From NCBI RefSeq assembly GCF_005239225.2, contig NC_133287.1, forward strand, positions 15,109,493 to 15,173,492: a stretch of 64,000 bases of DNA, read 5' to 3'. The translations under genes were made by a program, and so were the position numbers. Positions 47,231 through 58,005 of this stretch are shown in pieces (the first letter of the stretch is position 1; each line of letters opens with the position of its first letter). This DNA is from Populus alba (taxonomy: Eukaryota > Streptophyta > Magnoliopsida > Malpighiales > Salicaceae). The notes below the pieces were generated by a model. The model ran no database searches. It had not been told where the DNA came from and saw only the letters and a program-made list of their open reading frames with translations.

Positions 47231-47529
47231 GTTGTTTAGCCAGCCATATGCCAATAATTGTACAATTTTTTACGTTATTTTAATTTCAACTCATTTGCAC
47301 AGCATAGAGAGCTTTGAGATCCCAGATTTTCACTAATTTCTTTTGCTACCAACGTAAATCTTACATAATAGTAAAAAGAAAAGAAGTACATTTTAGATGG
47401 CATAATAGTAAATCTTACATTTTATCCCTTTAATTTCATTTTAGCATTTATTTTCATTTATTCATTGAAAACAAGACTGGACTTCCAACTTAAACATTGG
47501 ATCGAATAACATAATTTGTGCCTGTTTTA

Positions 47530-47920
47530 AGCTTCATAACTTAATATTTGGGTAGTGTTATTAATTTTTTTATACATTTATCACCACATATATATAATTG
47601 TCCATCTATTTTAGTTAAAGTGCACATCATGTTTTGAATTCACAATTAATATTTTTCTTTTTCTAGCAAATATTATTCTAGCAATCACTGACCTGGAGGA
47701 AGGTGGACACCTTTTTGGGTGAAGGGACAATGTTAGCCGCCATTGTCCTGTGGCTTGTAGACAACTGTGTATAAGTTAATGTCGAGGGAGAGAGTAGGAA
47801 AGAAGACCAGTATCATTGCACGAGAATAAGCTGGAGATATTTTTTGAACAAGTTGATTGAAGATAGTGTAAAATAATGATTGGTAGATAATATAATAAAA
47901 TGTCGAGAATACAATTATTA
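47530..47920. repeat. Duplicated segment D', left part
   Basis: Matches 43600-43995, including the signal-peptide relic of a BURP gene at 47695-47865 (minus strand). The match stops at 'acaattatta' and resumes at 50721. Confidence 0.9.
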
Positions 47921-50720
47921 CTCCTTGTTTTCGGAAAAAAAAAAAAAAAAAAAAAAAAACTAAAACAAAATTTTTAATTTTTGAAATTTATATCCATTTT
48001 GAAAAACACATTTTAGAGGTAAACTATAATTTTCTTTTCAAATTTTCTGTGTTTTCAAAATAAATAAAAGACATGAACAATTGTTTCTTCTTCTTTTATA
48101 TACAAGCATTATTTAGGAATTTTTTTTTTTTGATGAAATCAAGAATATATATAGAATAAATAGAGAAAACTCGAACAGAAAGAGCAGAGCTTTAGCTACA
48201 TAAGTTGTAGCCTAGGTATTAGCCTAAGTACAAAAAAAGAAAAATAAGGAAACAAATAGCCCTACTAATGGAGCAACAACACAAAAACCAAACATAATTA
48301 GAATTTAAGCAGACCAAGCCGAAATGCATTCATGATTCCTATACAGATCAACACCTGTATACCAAAATGAAGAATTCAAATTTATGATCCAACCTGCATC
48401 AAAGTAGAACAAATGACATATGATATCTTCTCAAATTGACTGCTTTTCCTCAAATATCAAAATGTTCCTAGCATTCCATGTAGTCCAGACATTGCTAAAC
48501 ATAAAGCCCCCCCCAAACAAATCTTTCAAACTTACAATGATATTCATGCAGAAGACCTAGCCATTGACATTGAAGGTCGTCAAGGGCATATGACATTACC
48601 CAGCTCAAACCTCTCCAAGCTACAATTTTATTCCATAGTTTCCAAACCATTAGGCAATGCATGAGGATATGGGAGACAATTTCAAAATGATACTCATAGA
48701 AAGGGCAATAGTCATCTTGAGGGCTCAGGATGTGTCTCTTCACCAGGAAGGTTCTTGTGCAAAGGCCTTCATTTAAGGTATAAAGTCATTTCTGTTGTTG
48801 GAGGGCAAATTGATTTCCAAACATCTATAACATAAGTTTTAATTCCAGCAAACCTGGTCCTTTCAAAGGCAAGCATACAAGAGTTTGCAGTATAGCCTCC
48901 ATCCTTCCCCCATTCCCAAATCAACTTGTCTTCTTTTGATCAATGAATAACTGCAAGATTAAAATAGACAATAACCTTTGAAACAACAGATTCTCACTAG
49001 TATTAAGGGGTCTTATCCATTTTAAATTCCAATATCTAGTATCCTTTATCTAGTATCTCATCTGACTATCAATCCTTGTTTTGGAGGAGGACATATGGAA
49101 GAGAGCAGGATAAGAGTTAGCTAAACAGAAGCCAGTCAACCAAGTATCTAACCAAAATTTTATATGGTTACCAGTACCCATTTTAAATTTACCAGCACGA
49201 ATACAAGTGCTATCAAGATTCTTACTAGTAATGGTAGAGCAAATACCTCGCCAAATCCCTGAGAGTTTTTTTCCTAAATTGGGGCACCCCATTTATGAAC
49301 TTTGGACTGTATTTTTTCTTAATGAAATCTACCTAACTAGCTTTGTCATTGCTTTCCAATTTCCAAATCCATTTGAAGCGGAGAGCTTTGTTTTTTGCTG
49401 ATATAGTCCCAACTCCAAGATCGCCCTATCTTTTTCTTTTGCCACTGTTTCCCATGCTAATATGTGAATTTTCCTGTTATCAATACTCCCACCCTATAAA
49501 AACCGAGACTGCATAGCTATGATCTTATGGGCCACTGCCTTTGAGATGCAAAAGATGGACATGTAATAGAGAGGTATGGCATAGATTACACTTTTGATCA
49601 AAATTGCTCTCCCCTCCATTGATAATAGCCGCCCTTTCTAAGAGCTGAGTCTCCCTCGAATCTGTGAGAGAACATGTTTCCATGCAGAGATCCTATTTGG
49701 GATAGCACCTAGAAGGAGCCTTGAGTATTTGATTGAAAGAGTATCACATCTACACCTGAGAACACCAGAAATCCCTTTAGCATATATCCCATCAACATTC
49801 ACATCCACCAGACTGCTCTTATGGAAGTTGACATTGAGACCCGAGCACAAACTGAACCATCCTAACATTCTCTTGACATTTAGCTGACATTGAAGATCAT
49901 TTGGTAGGAAGAAAAGTGTGTCATCTGCAAATTACAGATGATGAATAACTTTTACACCTAAAGAGTCCATCCCATACAGTGCACCAATTTTCAAGCTCGA
50001 GCTGATGAAAACAAAGATACCTTCAACAACCAAACAGGGGATAGGGGGCCCCCTATCGAAGACCACAAGAAGCTACGAACTTATAAATGAGGGAACCATT
50101 GATTAAGACTGAAAGTCTTGTAGTTGAGACACATGCCATAATTCATTTTCTCCATCAAGCACCAAAGTTCATGTAGCCCATAACATCATTAAGATAAGAT
50201 GAGGATATAGTGTCAAAAGCTTTTCTAAAATCAAGTTTAAGAAGGAAATCTTGACAACTCCGAGATTTCGTAGAATCCAGCATTTCATTGGCAATAAAAA
50301 CCGAGTCTAGGATGTTCTTGCCAGCAATGAAAGCTGATTGGGAGGGGCTAACCACACATTGCATAACTTCTTTTAGCCTGGTGGCAAGAATCTTAGCAAT
50401 AATCTTATATAATCCATTTAATAAGCTAATAGGTCTATAATCATTAAAAGAGGAGCTGCTAACAACTTTTGGAATTAAAGCAATATAGCTGGTGTTAATA
50501 CCTTTAGGAAGTTTACCTCTCCTGAAGAATTCAAAAACCACTGTGAATAAATCATGTTTCATTAACTCTCAAAACTTCTTATAGAAATTGAAGTTGAAAC
50601 CGTCAAGGTCTTGGGGTTTTGGAGCCTTCACTACTTGAAGATGCCAAGTAAACCTCTTCTATGGTAACATCTATTTCAAGCCATGCAGCCTGGTTCTCAC
50701 TGAGCTTAGCAATGTGAAAT
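47921..50720 (-). mobile_element. 2.8-kb insertion containing a 5'-truncated LINE
   Basis: The insertion interrupts segment D' and is flanked by atta on both sides (47917-47920, 50721-50724). On the minus strand from 50.72 kb it encodes a LINE reverse transcriptase: a degraded PRPDGFNFNFYKKFW, then ALIPKVVSSSSFNDYRPISL, SPSQSAFIAGKNILDSVFIA, DFLLKLDFRKAFDTISSSYL, FADDT near 49920, GLNVNFHKSSL, IKFWLDTWLTGF and a zinc-binding CPFYEYHFEIVSHILMHC. Stops and frameshifts are frequent. A T run at 48119-48131 marks its poly-A tail. The endonuclease and ORF1 are missing. The 200 bp from 47921 to 48118, beginning with a 26-base A run, are of separate, unknown origin. Confidence 0.88.
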
Positions 50721-50870
50721 ATTAAAACTAAGTTTTTTATATTTTTATATTTAATTAATGTCACAAACTCTAAGTATTTTTATTATAAATCTCATATAAA
50801 TTTTTTCAATTAATTATATAATTTTTTTTTTAATAAAAGATTATCACAAATATAAAATATTAGGATATGA
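50721..50870. repeat. Duplicated segment D', right part
   Basis: Continues the match to segment D: 'ttaattaatgtcacaaactc' and 'aaaagattatcacaaatata' occur here and at 44016-44130. Confidence 0.9.
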
Positions 50871-51225
50871 TTATAATCCTTATGCGAAAAAATATGTCTT
50901 TATTGTCAATAAATAAACACATTGTTTTAATATATTTAACAAACTCTAAGTATCTCTAAATTAAATTATAATTAATTATTGTGTCAGAATTAAGAAATAG
51001 AAACATCTACCATACCGAGTGATGTGTATAATTGTTTTTTATTAAAAAAAAAATAGTCAAACAAACTGGAGTTTTTTCAGGCCATTACTCAAATGGATTG
51101 AAACAAAAAGAAAAAGAAACTAGAAGAGCATTGGCTAAAATCAGGGGCAAGAGAAATAGGACCAACATGTGAATCTGTATGTCATGTAGTTTATTGGTTA
51201 GTTATATGCAGTATTGATTTCGTTC

Positions 51226-51230
<5 letters not shown>

Positions 51231-51270
<40 letters not shown>
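51231..51270. repeat. (TA)n microsatellite
   Basis: About 40 bp of alternating TA. Confidence 0.95.
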
Positions 51271-51274
<4 letters not shown>

Positions 51275-52804
51275 AATAAAAATTTTATTTATCTTTAATA
51301 TTCATCAAATATTTAATTAATGGATCTAATATTTGATTAATGAATCAAAAGTGAAGATAAAGATATTGAGACCAAAAATATTTTGCAAAGAAAATTATTA
51401 AGTTATTATAATTATGAGATTTTATTGTATCAAAAGCATTGTTCCTAAATGTTCCTAGTCAATACTCTATTAAGATTGAACATTAATTGGAGCTGTTGAG
51501 AATGATACATGTTAGAGTTTTCCTTTAAATGTTATATTCTTCACTTGAAGTAAAAAAATTTATAAAAGAAAATTTTCAATAACTTCAATAAACTAACCAA
51601 ATTAAAATAAAAAATATATTTAAGTTTATAATAACATTAAACCTTGAAAATCATTCATCGACTTATAGTTTCCATTCAGGATGTTTGGAAACCTGAGCAA
51701 TGAAATTTCATTAAACAATTTAAAGGTCAATGTTATTGTTCTTGTAGCCTTAATGTTTATAAACCTAAAATTGTATTAGTTAAATTGAAATTATTTTCAA
51801 AAAAAATTATTAAACATGTTATTGTAAAAGCAAAACAAACTTACATTGAAAAGTCATTATCTCATTAGGCCTCGTGCTTATGGGTAAATGGATTCCACTG
51901 TGAAGGGACCCCCTTCAACATTGCGGCATTGCACTTGACGAGCCCACATCGTAAGTCAATGTTTATGCCTCAAGTGTTTGTTTTTGGTAGGCACCTAAAG
52001 ACTTATGGTCGTCAGCATCGCTGTTAGAAGAACTAGCAGCGATCTTATCCTCGTGACATACAACAAACTTTCTCTAAGGCATCTACACAAATTAATGGAT
52101 AAAAACATTAAACAATTCCTATTTTTAAAAAACATTTAGCAATACCTCTCCTACACAAGAGACTACACCAAAATTTTAAACCTGCAAATACACAACATAA
52201 ATACCACAAACCAGTTTGTTTTATTCAATTACTTATAACAATTTAGCATAATTCAATTTCATAGAAAATTTTCATTTTCTACGGGTGATAATATTTTTAA
52301 TCATTCTAAAATTAAGATTTTTTTTTTCATTATTTTTAATCCTAAATTTACAAAAAAATCATTCTAAATTTAAAAAAATTCAAAATTAATAATTAAAATT
52401 AATCCTACACATTTAATTGAAATTGAACAACAAAAATGAAAAAAAAAACTAAAATTCAAAAAATAATAAAAAATATTTCAATAACAAATAAAATTCAACA
52501 CATTTATTAATTCATAAAATTATTAAGAATATAAATTTGAGCAAAAATAATGACAAAAAAAAAAATAATGAAAAAAAAAAACACAAAAATGGAAGAAAAA
52601 GGAATGGAAAATTCTTACCTTAATGGCATGCTTAACTTCGACTGATAATTAAAAAAAATAATAAAGAAAAGAAAAGAGATTGTTAATAAACCCAATAAAA
52701 AGAAGAAAAATGAAGAAAGACAACATAGTAAGGATGAGAAGAGAAAAAAATGTTTGATTTCGGTTGAGAATAAGAGAGAGAATAGAGGAGAAAATGTGTG
52801 TGTG

Positions 52805-52809
<5 letters not shown>

Positions 52810-52838
<29 letters not shown>
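52810..52838. repeat. (GA)n microsatellite
   Basis: About 28 bp of GA repeats following a short GT run. Confidence 0.95.
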
Positions 52839-52843
<5 letters not shown>

Positions 52844-53051
52844 CTATAAGAGGAGAAGAGAGAAGAAGAAGATAAAGCCCTGTCTGTTCTAATTTTAGTC
52901 TTTTAATTTAGTTTTGCCACCAGAATCACAAACAAAAAATTAAATATTAATATTTTTAGAAAGCTATTTAAATGTTACTGACAACTTTTCATTATATCAT
53001 TGGAAAAAAAATGAATAGTCAAAAGAACATTAATTAATGTGCATTAAGAAG

Positions 53052-53250
53052 TGAATAGTTCTCATACTCACTAGAATATACCAACAGAAACATTTTGTTG
53101 ATATATCCATATGTAATGAACACCGTGAATAGTGCTAGAGAAAAGAGGAATAGTTTATATAGTCACTAGAATATTCAGACGAACACATTATGTCGGTATA
53201 CCAGTATGTAATGTATAGTTTATCGGTATTTTCATTGATGTAAAACAGTG
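53052..53250 (+). repeat. Two-copy subterminal-type repeat with 'cactagaatat'
   Basis: Two units about 97 bp apart share 'cactagaatat ... acattttgttgatatatccatatgtaatg' / 'acattatgtcggtataccagtatgtaatg'. Such words at an end that begins CACTA are typical of plant CACTA (En/Spm) transposon termini. Confidence 0.5.
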
Positions 53251-53475
53251 TCTGATGTTAAATTGTATTTATATTTCCTATCTATCCATCATGTAAGTAC
53301 TTAAATTCATAGTTACACACATAACACAATAACACTAGTTCACATCATAATAATAAAATAAATATTCAATTATCATTCAATAATAAATTAACATAATTGT
53401 TATTACATTTAAGTGAATTTCATCCTTAAATATTACACTATAGTTTATAGCATTACATATTCATGTGTTGCAAAC

Positions 53476-53810
53476 TAATCAGAATTGTCTTCTTTTTCGT
53501 CAATTGACCCATCCTCATCTCCATCACAATCTTTTATGTTGATTTCATTGCTATCATCTTCATCGACTTATGAGTTTCCACTGGATCTCAAAACATCATT
53601 CAACCCCCCAGCGTCAACATCAACAAAAATATTCTCGACGATGCAGAAATTTGAATTTTCTTCTAAGAGATATTAGATAGGGAAACTTGATAAGAATCAA
53701 CTAACTCACCAAGTTAAAAAAACATCATCTCCCACAGTTAATTCATCATTTTCATCCTAAACAACCTCAACTTGAGCCCCGAGTTTGGTTTTCACTACAA
53801 ATAACTAATC
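53476..53810 (-). pseudogene. CACTA transposase C-terminal relic
   Basis: On the minus strand, damaged frames read VVKTKLGAQVEVV, DENDELTVGDDVFL, IFVDVDAGGLNDVLRSSGNS and an acidic end, NEINIKDCDGDEDGSIDEKE. The order 'VVxTKPR ... acidic tail' is that of TNP2-type CACTA proteins. It is adjacent to the CACTA-type repeat. Several stops are present. Confidence 0.45.
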
Positions 53811-53919
53811 AACTCTTAAATGATGCTTTCTAAAAAAAGGATTGTATGTGTAATAAACTTACTAACATTGTTTGGCAAAAATAAAGATATCATTGACATT
53901 GCAGAGTTTAGCCTTTGAA

Positions 53920-54075
53920 TTAATTTTACAATTGTTTTCCTTACATTTATGTTCTCATTACATCTCTTAAGATTACAGTTCATTATCAAATCATAATGAA
54001 CATCACAAAATTCAATTGTTTTCCTTACATTTATGTTCTCATTTATTTCCTGCCGAATGTCAAGACATGACACTA
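53920..54075. repeat. Two copies of 'acaattgttttccttacatttatgttctcat'
   Basis: The phrase 'caattgttttccttac...tttatgttctcatt' occurs at 53930-53958 and 54012-54041, an 82-bp tandem duplication. Confidence 0.75.
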
Positions 54076-54079
54076 TAAA

Positions 54080-56370
54080 ATTTCTGAAGGGAAGGACTGG
54101 ATTTTACCCTTAACATGGCTAAATTTCCATGTTTTATCAATTTGTTGAATTTGCCAGCAAAGATGGCAGCTCAACCTCTCCTCTGATATTTATCTATATC
54201 TGGAGATATAGAGCTCAAAATTAAGCGAGATTGAACTCGTTGGAAAGCTAGCATCCCATACTACAACTTCTATGAAGGAACCCTCCCCAAATTTTATCGT
54301 ATTTAAGCCCAAACCTCTCAGGAATCAAGGAGACAAATATGCCTAGTTTAATGTCAGTGGATTAATTTCATCTCCAACTATCCATTTTTCCCTCCTTTCT
54401 CTCTAAATAGCTAATCCCATGCCATAGGTATGGCAACCTTCATAAATATGACCTCTCGAGGCCGTTTACACTACTTTTACCCTTTTTTTTTTTTTTTTTT
54501 GTACAATGTCCGTCAACCACCTCAAGAAATCTGCACATGTTTTACATCTATGATTTCCTACCTTTCGTAACCAACCCCAAAACACGTCATAGGCCATACA
54601 TATGGCCCATAAACTCCTTTCCACTCCTCATAACCTATGAAAACTAATTTACAAAATCCTCATATCATTAAGTTATCTTATTCCTATTGTTAGTAAGCTT
54701 TCTGATGGGCCTAATTCACTCATAATTTTTCATATGAAATCTCCAAACTCCCTTTTCCCTTACTAATTTTCATCCTAGCCGAACTCAGCCTCAAAGGGAC
54801 TAAGAGTTCCTTTTACTTTTTAAATGAAAATTCTCTTTTCTAATCATCATTTAAATTATAGCAACACATTAAGAACAATCTAACAAATAAAATCATAATT
54901 TCTACCCCTCTCATTCACCCTCCTAATGGTCGGCCGCCTTAGACCCTTTTTCCATGGATTTTATTTTTGTTATCCTTACAATATTTCACATCCAAAGTAA
55001 TTTCGAGCACTCTAATTGGTCTAATTTTAGGTAATTTTTTATTTTTCTCAATTTATGTTTAAGAACCCTAATTCCCAATTCAAGAAAATTGTGGAATTTC
55101 AACAAAATTGAAGCTTAATTCGTAAAAGTTGAGTTTAAAACTTCTTACATGAAAGAAGTCAGAGCTTTACTTCTCAATTGATTTAAAAATCTTGGCTCCC
55201 TTCTCCTTGCATGTAACCGGCCACTCACCACTCTTTTCCTCATAACTTCCACACTTGTTTCTTGTAATCTCTCTTGTTAAATGATGTTTTTCTCCTACAA
55301 ACTTGTCTAAGACTTGTAAAATTTGTTAAATCTTGGTGTTTTCTCTCTCAAATTTTTTGGAAAAATCTAAAAATCTCCCCTCCTTTTTGCATGTATGCTA
55401 CCAGTTTTGCAAGGCAGAAGAAATGGGTTTTTTTGGTCCCATTTCTTCTTAATTACACTTTGTCCTAATTTCTATTCTTTTTCACAATTTAAACCACCCA
55501 TTTATGTCTTTTATAATTAATTTTTTTGTATTTGTATTATTTATATATTTATTATTAAAATTTAAATTTTGATAATTTTTTCTTTATATAAGTTTGTTCT
55601 CTAGCTTTTACATTAATTTTTCTATGTGCAGTACTTATCAACGCTAGAGTTGAAAGTATTTTTAATTGAATATTCATTGATGCTAGAGTCTTAAATATTA
55701 TAGGCTAACCATTTATGACATAGCAAAACAAACCCTTATCAATTAAGACAAAAATAGCAATACAGCCTACCTTAGGTTAAATACTTTAAGGATGATAGTA
55801 TCTTTCATTTAGCGTAATTAGTCTTGTACCATAGAATCTTTATTGACAAGTTAAGGTGTTTTAGTAATCACAATATTAGGTGACGACTCTATAGATAAGA
55901 CATTTCCCCTTGAATTACAAGGATGAGAAGAGGAGAAGGAGAAAACAAACAATGATAACAACACCATTGATACCATTAAATAGATCTTGACAATAAGAAT
56001 CTAACTACACCAAAAAAATATCACAAACCATGAACAGAGTGGGCCACACAAGTCATCCAAAGGTATCAGGAGGACTCACTTGCTTTTAGGCCGCTCGTAT
56101 GGCCCACTCTAATTATTGTTGGTGACCTTTTTTTTATGTTATTGAATTCATCTCGTCAAGATCTTTCCACACTCTAAGGTCTTTTTCTTTTTTTTCTTTC
56201 TTTATCTCTCCTCTCTCTCTTTATTGAATCTTGTGTGCAAATTTTGCAATTTGAGAGTCATAAATGACATTTGTGGCCCGCAAATTAGACATGTTATATG
56301 CAACTCTCTAAGTTGTATTATTTTTTAAAACATTTATTTCATCATATTTTTCTTACTATGCTAGAAACCA
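54080..56370. other. Noncoding, retrotransposon-like DNA
   Basis: No coding domain was seen. Phrases such as 'gagatatagagctcaaaattaag ... gttggaaagcta' (54200-54250) and 'ggtgacgactctatagataagac' (55881) are of the kind found in noncoding parts of plant LTR elements, but no terminal repeats could be paired. Confidence 0.35.
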
Positions 56371-56475
56371 GAACAACTCACGAGGGAGAGAGCAAGAAAG
56401 AAGACTACGAGCAATGCATAAGCTGGAGACATTTTTTAAACAAGTGGATTGAATATAGTGTAAAGTAGTGAGATT
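56370..56475 (-). pseudogene. Distant BURP leader relic
   Basis: The plus-strand text 'gagggagagagcaagaaagaagac...ataagctggagacattttttaaacaagtggattgaa' aligns with the N-terminal relics at 43.8 and 47.8 kb and with the start of the intact BURP gene (43315-43400). It lies 13 kb from the gene, so the array once reached further. Confidence 0.65.
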
Positions 56476-57600
56476 ATTTACATAGGGGTGAGGGGCCTTC
56501 GACAGGCTTGCACTGCAACAGAAACTGTTTATAGATGGGGTTAATTATAACTTACTCCTTGTAGTTTAGAAATATTAATTAAATTGTTCTTGTGGTTTCT
56601 AAATATATTTATAATTTAATCATTTTCATCATGTTCTTTTTCGATTTTTTTTTTTTTTAAAAAAAAAAAAGAAGGTAAAGTTGATAGAGTGGAAATATTG
56701 ATGAGAAAAGAAGGCATTTTATTGAACAAAATACTACAAAATTTAGTATGGTCAGCTCTAGGCAAAAGGACTCGTATATTTATAAGCTCTTTCACAAAAA
56801 ATCCTGAGAGCTTTCAAATTAACCAATTTCAAACTTCAAGTCACATTCCAAGTTTTTAATCTTTCTAATCCAACTCAGACATTTATTAGAAGCTCTTTCT
56901 CGAAAGATTTTTTGTTTTCAAACTTCAAGGTCACATTTCAGGTTTTTGTATGTAATTAAAAGAAAAATAAATTAATAAATGCTATCAAATCATGCCAAAA
57001 TTTATTAAAAAAAATATAAAATATAAATATACAAATTTTAATTGAATTCAATTCGCATGTGATATTTTTTTATTCATTTCATATACAAAATGATTGAAAC
57101 AAATTTGTTAACATTCCCATGACAATTTATAATATTATTTAATAACGATAACAAAATTAAATAATAATTGAACTATCATGTTAAATGTTTATATATAATA
57201 CATTTAAATAAAAAAAAAAAAATCAACTTATAAGAGATCATGTACCTTAGAATGAAGGTCTAGCATGAATGTTATTTTTTAAAAATAAAAATATATATTA
57301 TTTTAATATTTTTAAATAAAAAATTATTTGAAAACATTAACCACTCTTTTTAAAATTAAGCAGTTTACTGCCACAAAGTATTGCCGATATCAGATGCATA
57401 CACGGAAGCATGAGCTGTTTGGCCACAGCATAGATTCGCAAAACAGGTTCACAAAGGGATAAACCCCGTCCTGATGAACAAGAAACAAGGACAACTTGAA
57501 ATCCTGTTTCAAGGGAAAAAAAAAATGCCAGAAAAGGCAACATGCTAGCCTTTTCCAGCATATTGCAATAACCATTTATATTATAGCTTGGCCAACACAA
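56476..57600. other. AT-rich intergenic DNA
   Basis: No gene is supported. A fragment near 57270-57340 resembles the dispersed repeat at 62930-63080. Confidence 0.45.
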
Positions 57601-58005
57601 TAGAGGACTGCAAGTAAATTAACTCAAGTATCGACGAAGGAGTGCAATATTCAGAAACTCATTACAATCCCATCCCCTAAACAAAATATACTTATATAAC
57701 TGCTAGACAGCGAAAAGGATCTGCTTCAAGGTGTCCAACTTCATCTATAACCCAAAAACAGTAAAGAGCGATCCCTACAGTTAGCATCTCCATATGTTAA
57801 AGGTTCGTGTAAGTTTTCATTCGATGGCCAAAAGGTCAGATGCCGGTGCTATTGGTTTGGATGATTCGGACACAGCAGGAGCTCTTGTTTTAGCTTGTTA
57901 AATCTGTACAGTATCTAATCCTACTACTCTAAGGGTAAGTGGTTTCCATCAAAATGGAAGGATTGATCACTAACATGCTATCTTTTCTATCTTCATGTTA
58001 AAGCT

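Larger units (their letters stand above)
50871..53045. other. AT-rich intergenic DNA
   Basis: No gene is supported. It contains microsatellites at 51231-51270 and 52810-52838. A short GC-richer block at 51870-52080 has no recognisable coding content. Confidence 0.5.

Noticed and set aside
57337..57600. 87-codon minus-strand frame downstream of the SWI1-like gene
   Set aside because: It has no domain and lies in the likely 3' flank of the gene; composition does not set it apart.
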